64,000 nucleotides of DNA from Pseudomonas sp. Irchel s3h14 (lineage in GTDB: Bacteria > Pseudomonadota > Gammaproteobacteria > Pseudomonadales > Pseudomonadaceae), in the NCBI RefSeq assembly GCF_900187425.1, contig NZ_FYDJ01000009.1, positions 1 through 64,000 of the forward strand, written 5' to 3'. This document shows, one piece after another, positions 1 through 8,517 of this stretch. Every line of letters begins with the position of its first letter. Positions within the stretch are counted from its first letter, which is position 1. Below the pieces are notes generated by a model. That model searched no databases. It saw only the letters and a program-made list of their open reading frames with translations, and was not told the origin of the DNA. The translations under genes and the position numbers were made by a program.

Positions 1-312
1 GCTGTGGCTGTGGCTTTTGATTTTGATCTGTTGCCCCTTTCCCAGAGGCCGAACGCAGGCGTTGCGCAGGGGGGCACCGCGGCAAGGATGCCGCGGTAGC
101 CGCCCCCGGCCATGGATGGCCGATGGCGGCGGGCCCCCGGAGCAATGCCGGAGTGAGGGCATGCCGAGCCTAAGCGAGGCACCGAATGGAGGGGCAAAGC
201 CTTTTGCTTACTTTTCGGCGTTTGGAAAAGTGAGTCGCTGTAAGAGCGAAACCGTAATCAGCCAACACCGCACAAACGGATATGTACTCCAACCTTAGTG
301 GCGCTGACCGGT
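1..312. repeat. Probable dispersed Pseudomonas repeat, left end cut by window
   Basis: This stretch has no convincing gene. It is GC-rich, with several short inverted segments around 75-140. Its distal part (about 200-290: tttgcttacttttcggcgtt, gtgagtcgctgtaagagcga, acggatatgtac) resembles a family of long dispersed repeats that I recall from P. fluorescens-group genomes. A 93-codon open frame at 17-298 is likely an artefact of the repeat: it has no ribosome binding site and a low-complexity composition. The assignment rests on memory, not on a second copy in this window. Confidence 0.45.
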
Positions 313-753
313 CTAGTGCCCGCGAATGTAATGCTCCAGCTGCCGAATCAAATCCGCCTGCTCAACGATAGCTTCCTTGACCAGATCCCCAATCGATAAC
401 AGCCCCATCAGTTCGCCACCCTCCATCACCGGCAGATGACGCAGATGGCTGTCAGTCATAACCGCCATGCAACGCTCAATACTCTGCTGACTGTCCGCGG
501 TCACCACAGGCGCACTCATGATGTCGCGCACCGGCGTACCAACCGAAGAGCGCCCCTGCAGCACGACCTTGCGCGCATAGTCGCGCTCACTGATCACGCC
601 GACCACCTGCCCGGCCTCGATCACCGGAAGCGCGCCCACGTTCTTTTCGGCCATGATCCTCAGCGCTTCAAGCACCATTTCATCCGGCGCGATGCTATGC
701 ACCTGACGGTTTTGCACGACCTTGAGTTTCAGCAATTGTGCGGCTGTTTTCAT
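313..753 (-). CDS. CBS-domain pair protein
   Basis: A 146-residue stand-alone protein made of two CBS domains (about residues 10-65 and 80-140). Such Bateman modules bind adenine nucleotides or other small ligands and act as energy or redox sensors; the partner is unknown. Visible hallmarks are the paired segments VGALPVIEAGQVVGVISERD and LRHLPVMEGGELMGLLSIGD, each ending in the usual strand-turn-Asp pattern. An ATG at 753 follows a good GGAGG ribosome binding site. It lies 40 bases downstream of nirD on the same strand and could be the last gene of that transcript, but no functional link to nitrite reduction is visible. Confidence 0.85.
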   Translation of the reverse strand: MKTAAQLLKLKVVQNRQVHSIAPDEMVLEALRIMAEKNVGALPVIEAGQVVGVISERDYARKVVLQGRSSVGTPVRDIMSAPVVTADSQQSIERCMAVMTDSHLRHLPVMEGGELMGLLSIGDLVKEAIVEQADLIRQLEHYIRGH

Positions 754-793
754 AAATGCCTCCGATGCGAATACGCGATGCTGTTGAACAGGC

Positions 794-1171
794 TCAAGCC
801 ACCCCGACTTCCACCACGCCGCTGTTCAACCGCACGGGCCAGACACGCAGACGCTGTTGCGGGTACTCCAGGCAACTACCGTCCTCAAGGCGGAAATGCT
901 GTTTGTAGATCGGCGATGCAACCACCAGATCCCCCTTGATGCTACCCACCAACCCGCGACCGATCACATTCGCCCCGGATTGTGGGTCATGGTTGTCGAT
1001 GGCGTAGAGGGTCCGACCCTCGGCACCTGGCAAGTAGAACAGCGCCACTTGCGCGCCGTCGAGCCAGACGACGACGCCGGAGTTGCTGACCAGGTCCTGT
1101 TGCTCGCACACCGTTTGCCAGGCCTCGGTGTTTTCCAGGGAATCGATGCGTTGGGTATTGGACTGGCTCAT
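794..1171 (-). CDS. nirD: Assimilatory nitrite reductase small subunit NirD
   Basis: The 125-residue small subunit of NAD(P)H-dependent assimilatory nitrite reductase, which together with NirB reduces nitrite to ammonium in the cytoplasm. It has a Rieske-like fold: the ending IYKQHFRLEDGSCLEYPQQRLRVWPV and the central YAIDNHDPQSGANVIGRGLVG are typical of NirD, and the iron-sulphur Cys/His ligands of true Rieske proteins are absent, as expected for the family. The start codon overlaps the nirB stop (ATGA), which indicates translational coupling. No nitrate reductase gene (nasA) follows here; a CBS protein comes next. Confidence 0.95.
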   Translation of the reverse strand: MSQSNTQRIDSLENTEAWQTVCEQQDLVSNSGVVVWLDGAQVALFYLPGAEGRTLYAIDNHDPQSGANVIGRGLVGSIKGDLVVASPIYKQHFRLEDGSCLEYPQQRLRVWPVRLNSGVVEVGVA

Positions 1172-3732
1172 CAGACAATCTCCTCGATAACAGGGATAAG
1201 GTTGAGTTCCGCGGCCATGATCGGGCGCCGCTGGCCGCGTTCCTGGACAAAGTGGATGTCCGGGTCCGGGCGTTTATCGTTGACGAAGGTACGGAAGCGC
1301 TTGAGTTTTTCCGGGTCTTTGAGGGCGTTGGCCCACTCGCATTCATAGCGGTTGACCACCAGTTGCATCTGCGATTCGAGCTCTTCACCCAGTCCGAGGC
1401 TGTCGTTGATGATCACGTCCTTGAGGTAATCGAGGCCGCCCTCCAGGCTTTCGCGCCACACCGAGGTACGCTGCAATTTGTCGGCGGTGCGGATGTAGAA
1501 CATCAGGAAGCGGTCGATGTAGCGGATCAGGGTTTCATCGTCGAGGTCGGTGGCGAACAGTTCGGCATGGCGCGGACGCATGCCGCCGTTGCCGGCGATG
1601 TAAAGGTTCCAGCCTTTCTCGGTAGCGATCACGCCAACGTCTTTGCTCTGGGCCTCGGCACACTCACGGGTGCAACCGGACACCGCGAACTTGAGCTTGT
1701 GCGGCGAACGCAGGCCCTTGTAGCGGTCCTCGATGGTCAGGGCCATTTGCACGCTGTCTTGCACGCCATACCGGCACCAGGTGCTGCCCACACACGACTT
1801 CACCGTGCGGGTCGATTTGCCGTAGGCATGCCCGGTTTCGAAACCGGCTTCAATCAGCTCGGCCCAGATGTCCGGCAATTCATGCAACTGCGCGCCAAAC
1901 AGGTCGATACGCTGGCCACCGGTGATTTTGGTGTAGAGGTCGTATTTCTTCGCCACCACACCAATCGCGATCAGTTTGTCGGCGGTGATTTCGCCACCGG
2001 GGATGCGCGGTACCACCGAATAGGTGCCGTTTTTCTGCATGTTGGCCATGAAGGTGTCGTTGGTGTCCTGCAGCGGCACCAGTGAGGCGTCCATGATCGG
2101 CTGGTTCCAGCACGACGCGAGGATCGAGCCCACCGCCGGTTTGCACACGTCGCAACCGGTGTGGCCACGGCCATGCTTGGCCAGCAGTTCTTCGAAAGTG
2201 ATCACCCCTTCTACCCGCACCAGCGCATAAAGCTCTTGGCGGGTATAGGCGAAGTGTTCGCACAGGCTCTTGTCGACGCTGACGCCACGGGCAATCAACT
2301 CATGTTCGAACACCTGCTTGAGCAGCCCGGCACAACCACCGCAACCGGTGCAGGCTTTGGTCTGAGACTTGAGCAGGCCGAGGTCGGTGCAGCCACCGTC
2401 GATGGCCGAGCAAATGGAGCCCTTGGTGACGTTGTGGCACGAGCACACCGTGGCCGCTTCGGGCAACGCGCCCGGGCCCAGGATCGGCGCGCCTTCGGAC
2501 GACGGCAGAATCAGGCTGGCGGGTTCCGCCGGCAGCGCAATCGCGTTCTGCATGTATTGCAGCAGCGTGTCGTAATAGCTGTTGTCACCGACCAACACCG
2601 CACCGAGTACATGCTTGCCCGTCGCGTCCACCACCAGGCGACGATAGCTGGCCGTGGTTTCGTCGATGAACTGATAACTGCGCGCGCCCGGCGTGCTGCC
2701 GTGGGCGTCGCCGATGGAGCCGACATCGACGCCCAGCAGTTTGAGCTTGGTCGACATGTCCGCGCCCATGAACGGCTCGGCGGTTTCGTTGCACAGCAGT
2801 GCGGCGACACCGCGCGCCATTTGGTAGCCCGGGGCGACCAGGCCAAAAATGCTGCCGTTCCACGCGGCACATTCGCCGATCGCATAGATGTTCGGATCGC
2901 TGCTCTGGCATTGGTCGTCAATCACCACACCGCCGCGCGGGCCGACTTCCAGCGAACACTGACGGGCCAGTGCGTCTTGCGCACGGATACCGGCAGAGAA
3001 CACGATCAGGTCGGTTTCAAGGAATTCGTCATTGGCGAAATTCATCCGGTAGCGGTATTCCTCGCCTGCGCTGATCGATTGCGTACCGCGCGACAGGTGC
3101 ACACCGACGCCGAGTCGTTCGATCTGCGCCTTGAGCGCCAGACCACCGTACTCGTCCAACTGCACCGGCATCAGGCGCGGGGCAAATTCCACCACGTGGG
3201 CTTCCAGCCCCAGGGTTTTCAGGGCGTTGGCCGCTTCCAGACCGAGCAAACCACCGCCGACCACCACACCGCGTCGGGCGTTGCTTGCCGCGGCACGAAT
3301 GGCGTCGAGGTCTTCAAGGGTGCGATACACCAGCCGCGAATCGCCCTCGGCGCCTTCGATCGGCGGCACAAACGGATAGGACCCGGTGGCCAGCACCAAT
3401 TTGTCGTAAGAGACACAGCCTTGCGCAGTGATCACCTGACGGCGGGCGCGGTCGATTTCCAGGACCGGCACCCCCAGATGCAGCGTGACGCCCGGGGTCT
3501 GATACAGCGAGGCTTCACCGAGGGCCAGCGACTCGGCATCACGGCCGGAGAAATACTCGGAAAGGTGCACGCGGTCGTAGGCACGCATCGGCTCCTCGCT
3601 GAACACGTGCAGCCGATACTGATCAAGGGCACCGCGTTCGATCAGCTGTTCGACACAATGATGTCCGACCATGCCATTGCCGATCACGATCAGCGTTTGC
3701 AGCTTGTTCAAAGTGGCAACATTGGAATTCAT
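1171..3732 (-). CDS. nirB: Assimilatory nitrite reductase large subunit NirB
   Basis: The 853-residue catalytic subunit of assimilatory nitrite reductase (nitrite plus 3 NAD(P)H to ammonium). In order: an FAD/NAD(P)H pyridine-nucleotide disulphide oxidoreductase module with an N-terminal IVIGNGMVG nucleotide fold, a BFD-like [2Fe-2S] region with CSCHNVTKG and CTGCGGC cysteines, and a nitrite/sulphite reductase half-domain pair. The siroheme-[4Fe-4S] cysteines are visible as C647-x5-C653 and C687-x3-C691 (SGCTREC). I chose the ATG at 3732, where the family sequence begins; an in-frame TTG at 3759 would add nine residues. Expression is probably governed by the sigma-54-type promoter and leader terminator upstream. 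Confidence 0.95.
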   Translation of the reverse strand: MNSNVATLNKLQTLIVIGNGMVGHHCVEQLIERGALDQYRLHVFSEEPMRAYDRVHLSEYFSGRDAESLALGEASLYQTPGVTLHLGVPVLEIDRARRQVITAQGCVSYDKLVLATGSYPFVPPIEGAEGDSRLVYRTLEDLDAIRAAASNARRGVVVGGGLLGLEAANALKTLGLEAHVVEFAPRLMPVQLDEYGGLALKAQIERLGVGVHLSRGTQSISAGEEYRYRMNFANDEFLETDLIVFSAGIRAQDALARQCSLEVGPRGGVVIDDQCQSSDPNIYAIGECAAWNGSIFGLVAPGYQMARGVAALLCNETAEPFMGADMSTKLKLLGVDVGSIGDAHGSTPGARSYQFIDETTASYRRLVVDATGKHVLGAVLVGDNSYYDTLLQYMQNAIALPAEPASLILPSSEGAPILGPGALPEAATVCSCHNVTKGSICSAIDGGCTDLGLLKSQTKACTGCGGCAGLLKQVFEHELIARGVSVDKSLCEHFAYTRQELYALVRVEGVITFEELLAKHGRGHTGCDVCKPAVGSILASCWNQPIMDASLVPLQDTNDTFMANMQKNGTYSVVPRIPGGEITADKLIAIGVVAKKYDLYTKITGGQRIDLFGAQLHELPDIWAELIEAGFETGHAYGKSTRTVKSCVGSTWCRYGVQDSVQMALTIEDRYKGLRSPHKLKFAVSGCTRECAEAQSKDVGVIATEKGWNLYIAGNGGMRPRHAELFATDLDDETLIRYIDRFLMFYIRTADKLQRTSVWRESLEGGLDYLKDVIINDSLGLGEELESQMQLVVNRYECEWANALKDPEKLKRFRTFVNDKRPDPDIHFVQERGQRRPIMAAELNLIPVIEEIV

Positions 3733-3764
3733 AAGAGACACCCGTCGATAGCTGTTCAAAAAGC

Positions 3765-3799
3765 AAAAAAAACGCCTGAAACCTTGCGGTTCCAGGCGT
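3765..3799 (-). terminator. Intrinsic terminator inside the nirB leader (attenuator)
   Basis: On the minus strand a 12-bp stem (one G-U pair) with a GCAA tetraloop occupies 3772-3799 and is followed at once by a run of eight U (3765-3772). It lies between the promoter and the nirB start, only about 35 bases before the ATG, so it would stop transcription unless overridden. Leader terminators of this kind are read through by the ANTAR protein NasT/NasR in nitrate/nitrite assimilation operons of Azotobacter and Klebsiella. That the same happens here is an inference; nasT is not in the window. Confidence 0.8.
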
Positions 3800-3871
3800 C
3801 TTTGCCTGTTCGTTTACGGTGCTAAGTCAGGCATCTATGCCGGATCCACCGATGTTGCCCGCGACCTGTTC

Positions 3872-3929
3872 GGTCAATCGATCGTCGTTGACCGAGGGGG
3901 CTGCCCACTCGACTGCATTCACAGTGGGC
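3872..3929 (-). promoter_or_regulatory. Two leader hairpins upstream of the nirB terminator
   Basis: Two stem-loops sit between the predicted start of transcription and the leader terminator: a 7-bp GCCCACT/AGTGGGC stem at 3903-3929 and a 6-7-bp GGTCAA/TTGACC stem at 3872-3893. Paired hairpins are the recognition element of ANTAR antiterminators. Neither shows a clean hexanucleotide loop with A1 and G4, so their identity as an ANTAR target is tentative. An 81-codon open frame across this stretch (3827-4072) overlaps the promoter and is not taken as a gene. Confidence 0.4.
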
Positions 3930-3942
3930 CTGAACAGTGTCT

Positions 3943-3958
3943 TGCAGACTTTGTGCCA
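3943..3958 (-). promoter_or_regulatory. Sigma-54 (-24/-12) promoter for nirBD
   Basis: The minus strand reads TGGCACAAAGTCTGCA, which matches the sigma-54 consensus TGGCACG-N4-TTGCW in the invariant GG and GC pairs and in their 10-base spacing, with two mismatches (A for G at position 7, C for T at position 12). Transcription would start near 3931 and give a leader of about 200 bases. NtrC-type control is expected for nitrite assimilation. Two TGCAC half-sites near 4036-4040 and 4068-4072 could be NtrC contacts, but they lack good second halves. Confidence 0.7.
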
Positions 3959-4075
3959 GCCAGCCATTGGCAGTCCTTGCGCCAGTAAACGTTGACCACG
4001 GGCGCCCATGAAAGCCCGATATTTGCCTTCGCATAGTGCAGAGGTGTGTTGCGCGGCCTTATAAAAGTGCACACC

Positions 4076-5290
4076 TCAGAGGTATTTGAGGATCGCGATA
4101 TCGCGGCGGCGCTGTTTGAGGTTGGCGAACCAGCGCGTCGGGAAGAACAGCAACACCCCGAGGATCACACTCCACAGCCACACCGTGGGCAGGTTGTCGA
4201 AGCCATAGTAGGCACCCTGATTGGCGCCCCAGATCGCGACCGCCACCAGGTACATGGCCTTGAGTACGTACAAGTGCAGCAAATAGAAAAACATCGGCGC
4301 CCCGCCGTAAATCGCCAGGGTCGCGGTGGACCAGCGATCCTGCAGCTTCTCGAACAGCGCCAGCAAGATCAGCGAAAGGCCAATCGTCGGCATCAGGAAC
4401 ATCAGCGAGGGCGGGTACTTCCTGGCGCTCATGAAACTCATGAAGGTGCGCAACGAGTCACCGGTCTGCACCCAGGGTTTCTCGCCATAGACGTTCAAGT
4501 AGCGAATGAACACGAACGCCACCAGCAGTCCGGCGCCCAGTTTGAGCAGACGGGAAATCCGCTCGGCCGGGTCCATGTCCTTGCCGAACCACGGCCCGAT
4601 CCCCCACCCCAGCAGGATCACGCCAATCCAGGGCAATACCGGGTAAGTGGTGCGGGCCCGGGTGAATTCGGTGATGTCGATGAACACCCGCTGATGCAGG
4701 ATCGACCACGGCACAAAGAACGGCGACTCCGGCCCCACGGTCACGCCATCGAGCAGGTTGTGCCCGGCGACAATGGCTACCCCGAGCACGATCAGCCAAC
4801 TGCGTTTGAAGTGCAGCAACCCGGCGAGCACGATCATGCAGATGCCGATGCACCAGATCACCTGCAGCCACAGGGTCTTGGGCGGGAACTCGGCGTTCCA
4901 GGCAAAGCACACGAAGGTGACTTCGAGAAACACCAGGAACAACCCGCGCTTGAGCAGGAACACCGAGGTTTCTTTCGCCGTGTGTTTCTGGCTGTAGAGC
5001 CAGGCCGACAAACCGGTGAGGAAGATGAACGCAGGCGCGCAGATCTCGCTGAGCATGCGGGTGAAGTACAGGTCCGGCGTGACGCTCAACGCATCGATCG
5101 GGTCGGTGACCTGACGGTGCAGCAGAAAGGTTTCGCGCACATGGTCGATCAGCATCAACAGCATGACGAAGCCGCGCAGGGCGTCGATCGCCAGCATGCG
5201 GGTGTTGGCCTTGACGGCACTGGTTGCAAGCGCAGGGGAAGCGGTTGTCGCCTGCCCTGCCAATCCTGAAGATGGGGTCATATCAGTCAC
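4076..5290 (-). CDS. DUF1624 / heparan-glucosaminide N-acetyltransferase-like membrane protein
   Basis: A 404-residue polytopic membrane protein. After about 30 hydrophilic residues it carries the family signature MLAIDALRGFVMLLMLIDHVRE (shown here only as a family landmark near residues 32-53), followed by roughly ten hydrophobic helices. Proteins of this DUF1624/COG3503 group are related to acyltransferases that move acyl groups across membranes; the bacterial substrate is unknown. The first codon is GTG at 5290, and an ATG three codons in (5281) is an alternative; neither has a strong ribosome binding site. It stands alone between rtcA and the nirB promoter, and its 3' end abuts that promoter region. 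Confidence 0.75.
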   Translation of the reverse strand: MTDMTPSSGLAGQATTASPALATSAVKANTRMLAIDALRGFVMLLMLIDHVRETFLLHRQVTDPIDALSVTPDLYFTRMLSEICAPAFIFLTGLSAWLYSQKHTAKETSVFLLKRGLFLVFLEVTFVCFAWNAEFPPKTLWLQVIWCIGICMIVLAGLLHFKRSWLIVLGVAIVAGHNLLDGVTVGPESPFFVPWSILHQRVFIDITEFTRARTTYPVLPWIGVILLGWGIGPWFGKDMDPAERISRLLKLGAGLLVAFVFIRYLNVYGEKPWVQTGDSLRTFMSFMSARKYPPSLMFLMPTIGLSLILLALFEKLQDRWSTATLAIYGGAPMFFYLLHLYVLKAMYLVAVAIWGANQGAYYGFDNLPTVWLWSVILGVLLFFPTRWFANLKQRRRDIAILKYL

Positions 5291-5323
5291 TCATTCATAT
5301 AGTGGTCGCCAGTTGTTGCCCGT

Positions 5324-6355
5324 TCACTGAGTAGAACGCTTGCACTCAACCCTGATCCTGTTGGGCCCCGCCTCCTGGCAATCGATTGTCATCGGCAGGA
5401 AGCGTTCAATCACCGCGATATTGCTTTGCAGATGCTCGGTTATTCGCGGTGTGGTGAAGCTTCCACCGCCCGCCAGCGCCATGGGCAACAGCAATTGATC
5501 GGCCAGGTGTTCGGCCACGGCTGCCTCGCTATTGAGCCAGTCCGCCACCTGATTGATCGCGCCATCGGCGACCTTTTCTGCGCGAAGGGCCGCTTGGCCA
5601 AATGCGCTGAACACTTCAGTGACGTGCTCAAAAGCGTATTCCAGCAGCAGGACGTTACCCGGTCCACGGTCCTGATCGAGGGCGACACACTGCAATTCGT
5701 CTTGCGCCATGTCTAACCGTTTGGCGACCTGACTCAGTTCACGTTCAGCCACATTCGGTGCAATGCCCGCGATCAGCGCACAAGCGCGTTTCGAGAGCAA
5801 GGCACCACGCTCCAGCAGGTGCAACGGAGTCAGGGTCGACGGCTGAATAAACGCCTCGACCTCACCGCCCCCCGCTGGCACAAACCCATGGCGCACCAGC
5901 TGCAATTCAACCCTGGCGCCCATGCGCCGCAGTTGTGGCAACCAGGCCAGTTGCAGAAAGTCAGTGGGCGGTGCCATCGAATTATGAGTGCCGCCCGAAA
6001 TCCGCACGCGACTGGCTTCAGGCGCCAGCAACAAGGCTGGCAACAGCGTCTGCAGCACCAGCGTGCAGCTTCCAGCGGTGCCAATAGCAAAGCTGAAATC
6101 CCCGCCGCGAATCGGTCCCGGCTCGAAGGACACGCGTTGCGAACCCAACTCAGCACCCTGCACGTTCGCACCGCAAACCTGGGTCGCCGCCAGTACGGCG
6201 GTCAGGTGCTGACGCAGCAATCCGGGTCGACTGCGCCTGGCTCGAATGTTCTTAATTTGCAGCGCGCGACCGGTCACCATCGACAGGCTTAAAGCGCTGC
6301 GCAACACCTGACCACCGCCAATGGCGCCGTCCAGTTCAATTACTTCCTGTTTCAT
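5324..6355 (-). CDS. rtcA: RNA 3'-terminal phosphate cyclase RtcA
   Basis: A 343-residue enzyme that uses ATP to convert an RNA 3'-phosphate to a 2',3'-cyclic phosphate, and can adenylate RNA ends through an enzyme-AMP intermediate. The N-terminal ELDGAIGGGQVLRSALSLS and the RARRSRPGLLRQHL segment are diagnostic. The C-terminal TEHLQSNIAVIERFLP carries the histidine expected to take AMP. I prefer the ATG at 6355 because AAGGA lies six bases upstream of it, whereas the ATG at 6361 directly abuts that site. It is the last gene of the rsr-rtcB-HEAT-NTase-rtcA series, 8 bases after the nucleotidyltransferase gene, and is presumably RtcR-controlled. Confidence 0.95.
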   Translation of the reverse strand: MKQEVIELDGAIGGGQVLRSALSLSMVTGRALQIKNIRARRSRPGLLRQHLTAVLAATQVCGANVQGAELGSQRVSFEPGPIRGGDFSFAIGTAGSCTLVLQTLLPALLLAPEASRVRISGGTHNSMAPPTDFLQLAWLPQLRRMGARVELQLVRHGFVPAGGGEVEAFIQPSTLTPLHLLERGALLSKRACALIAGIAPNVAERELSQVAKRLDMAQDELQCVALDQDRGPGNVLLLEYAFEHVTEVFSAFGQAALRAEKVADGAINQVADWLNSEAAVAEHLADQLLLPMALAGGGSFTTPRITEHLQSNIAVIERFLPMTIDCQEAGPNRIRVECKRSTQ

Positions 6356-6363
6356 CTTCATCC

Positions 6364-7152
6364 TTAGGCGTAGTGCTTGACGGTCTCTCTCAAGTAGTCG
6401 TCCAGCAATCGCGAGTTTTCCTGAGTGCGCGGCAGTTTGGGTACATCACGCTCCAATTCTGCGGCGATAAACGCGTGTAATGCGTGGCGCCTTGGGCCGT
6501 ATGCGCTTTCATCGGCGTTGCGTTTGAGCACCAGCAGTTCCGCGACTTCATCCAGCAACGACGAGTCATCTACGGTGTTCAGCAGATCGGCGAACGTCAT
6601 CGGCGGGCGACCCAGACCTTGATCGATCCAACGCACGGCCAGCAACGGCCGTAGCACGTAGAAGTACTTCTTGAAGCGAACGCTGTCGCCTTGCAGGTAG
6701 CCACGAAAGTTCTTCTTCGCCATCGACAGGTAATGGTTACGTGCGGCCGGCGGACTGTAGAACGCTTCGGCCAACGCACGCAGACGCAAAGTCGCAGCGG
6801 ATTCGCTGCGATACACCAACGGTGAATCCAGCCACTCCAGCAAGGTCGGGTTGGATTTGCGCAACAATCCCAGGGTCTTGCGCAACTCCCAGCCGCTGAC
6901 ATCGAGTTCATCGTCCAGCGGGCGCTCGATCACATCCCGCGCTGTATCAACCTGGACGAACCAGTCGGGCTTCTCCACATACACGAAACGTACGTCGTAA
7001 TCGCTGTCGGTCGAGGCGAAACCCCAGGCCCGACTACCGGATTCGCAGGCGTAAAGTACGGTGACGTTACGCTCGCGTTCTATGCGCGCCAACTCATCAA
7101 GCACCCGCTCGCGCATTGCTCCGCTGAGCGGGTGGCGCTCTTCACAGGTCAT
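6364..7152 (-). CDS. Pol-beta-superfamily nucleotidyltransferase in rtc operon
   Basis: A 262-residue predicted nucleotidyltransferase (COG3541-like). The N-terminal motif GSRAWGFASTDSDYDVRF gives the GS and the Dx(D) metal-binding acidic pair of the pol-beta fold, followed by a helical C-terminal domain. The substrate is unknown; its place between the HEAT-repeat gene and rtcA suggests a role in repairing or tailing RNA ends, which is inference. The ATG at 7152 has AAGGAG eight bases upstream and is preferred over the ATG at 7158, which is only two bases from that site. The gene ends 8 bases before the chosen rtcA start, consistent with one operon. Confidence 0.85.
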   Translation of the reverse strand: MTCEERHPLSGAMRERVLDELARIERERNVTVLYACESGSRAWGFASTDSDYDVRFVYVEKPDWFVQVDTARDVIERPLDDELDVSGWELRKTLGLLRKSNPTLLEWLDSPLVYRSESAATLRLRALAEAFYSPPAARNHYLSMAKKNFRGYLQGDSVRFKKYFYVLRPLLAVRWIDQGLGRPPMTFADLLNTVDDSSLLDEVAELLVLKRNADESAYGPRRHALHAFIAAELERDVPKLPRTQENSRLLDDYLRETVKHYA

Positions 7153-7171
7153 GTCCATTGCTCCTTAATCC

Positions 7172-8512
7172 TTAATTCAGGCGACTCATTGTGCCCGCAG
7201 GCAACTCACCCGTGCTTTCCAGTGCGTGTAACCGTTGTAACAACGCTTGGCGAACAACCTTGGGTGTCTGTGGATCGACCAAGGTGTATTGCGCCGCGCA
7301 CCAGCGGCCAATCCGTTCAAGCCAGTAGGCCGAATCGGCAGGCGCCTGCTCATGGCGCCGAAGCAGGTATTCCAACTGCCGCCAGCACGGCTTGAGTCTC
7401 AGCAACGTGTTGCGACGATGATCGCTCAGCTCATGCCACAGTGTGTTCAAGTGAAACTCCAAGGCCTCGTCAAAGTCTTGCCAAGGGCGCTTGTCGAGCA
7501 AGGCAGCTGCGCATTTGAACAGCTTGTCGTGAGGGTCATTCAGGGCATTGATCTGGTGCGCCAAACCTCTCTCGCCAAGGGCCTCCAACGCCTGCAAACG
7601 AACACCGGGAAACGTCGTCGCCAGCGCCAGCACCAACATTGATTCCGCTTGCGGCTCTTCGAGTTCCCGGGCGAGCCCGACAAGCCCCAGCCACTCGCGT
7701 TTCGAATGAGGTGCAGCCTCGGCCAACCTTTTCAGCAAGACCTCTCGGCAATCAAGCGCCCATTGCGGTGCTGGCCAAAGAGCCAGACTACGCATGGCTG
7801 CGGAGGCATCCAGCATGGCTGCCCGCAAATGTGCACGCGGATCGGCAGAAAACGTCAACAACCCCCGCAATGCCTTCACTCGCACACTGGCACCGGGTGT
7901 TTTCATGGCGCTCTCGAGCAACGGCAGTGCTTGAGCCGCTGGCAGAACAGCACAGGCATCGACTGCGATCTGGCGCACAGTCATTTCTCCGTGGGTCAGC
8001 GCCACTTCCAGCAACGCAGCGGAATCCGTCGCCCCCTCAAGCATCAATTCGAAGAGAAATCGCGCGGCTCTGCCGCGGCAACCCATGAAAGTCGCTTCGA
8101 CCGCCATCCGAGCCTGCGGCGCTTTGAGCACTGCACGAATCTCGGACAGTGTGGCGCCATGATCCACCCGCCCCTTGTCGGCCAGCGCCATCAACGAAGC
8201 AAGTGCCTGTAACAACAGTCCTGCGTGCTCCTGCACCAGGAATTTCCTGATGCTGGTGATTGCCCGCTGTCTGACCTGAGGCACCCAATCATTCAGACGT
8301 TCGACCAGCGCGGCCAAGGATTCGACCGATGCATGTTCTGCGAGCGCACCCACAGCGATTTCCCGAACATAACCGCTACCGAAGCGACTTAACGCGATCA
8401 GCGCATCGCCTTCGTCGTGGGTATCCAGAATCTGCCGCAATCGTCCTGTTTCGTAGTCCGTCAGCTGCAAGGGTCCGCCTTGCAGGTGCTCCAACTCCCT
8501 CATGTAGCCCAT
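7172..8512 (-). CDS. HEAT-repeat protein in rtc operon
   Basis: A 446-residue all-helical protein made mostly of repeated 30-40-residue units such as LIALSRFGSGYVREIAVGAL, VPQVRQRAITSIRKFL and GASVRVKALRGLLTF, typical of HEAT-like scaffolds. No catalytic motif is visible. It probably acts as a scaffold or binding platform for the neighbouring RNA-repair enzymes. A start at 8512 is preferred because AAGGA lies within nine bases upstream; this makes it overlap the rtcB stop codon region closely (rtcB ends at 8518), so the two are likely translationally coupled. A GTG at 8533 would lengthen it by seven residues. Confidence 0.75.
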   Translation of the reverse strand: MGYMRELEHLQGGPLQLTDYETGRLRQILDTHDEGDALIALSRFGSGYVREIAVGALAEHASVESLAALVERLNDWVPQVRQRAITSIRKFLVQEHAGLLLQALASLMALADKGRVDHGATLSEIRAVLKAPQARMAVEATFMGCRGRAARFLFELMLEGATDSAALLEVALTHGEMTVRQIAVDACAVLPAAQALPLLESAMKTPGASVRVKALRGLLTFSADPRAHLRAAMLDASAAMRSLALWPAPQWALDCREVLLKRLAEAAPHSKREWLGLVGLARELEEPQAESMLVLALATTFPGVRLQALEALGERGLAHQINALNDPHDKLFKCAAALLDKRPWQDFDEALEFHLNTLWHELSDHRRNTLLRLKPCWRQLEYLLRRHEQAPADSAYWLERIGRWCAAQYTLVDPQTPKVVRQALLQRLHALESTGELPAGTMSRLN

Positions 8513-8517
8513 TTTTT

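Noticed and set aside
17..298. 93-codon open frame at the window start
   Set aside because: No ribosome binding site, low-complexity Arg/Gly/Pro-rich product, and it coincides with a probable dispersed repeat.
2161..3825. 554-codon plus-strand open frame
   Set aside because: It lies antisense to nirB in the register typical of high-GC shadow frames, and the product shows no recognisable family.
3872..3929. Canonical ANTAR dual-hexaloop element
   Set aside because: Two hairpins are present, but neither has the six-base loop with A1 and G4, so I kept it only as a tentative regulatory feature.
3827..4072. 81-codon minus frame upstream of nirB
   Set aside because: It contains the sigma-54 promoter and leader hairpins; no ribosome binding site supports translation.
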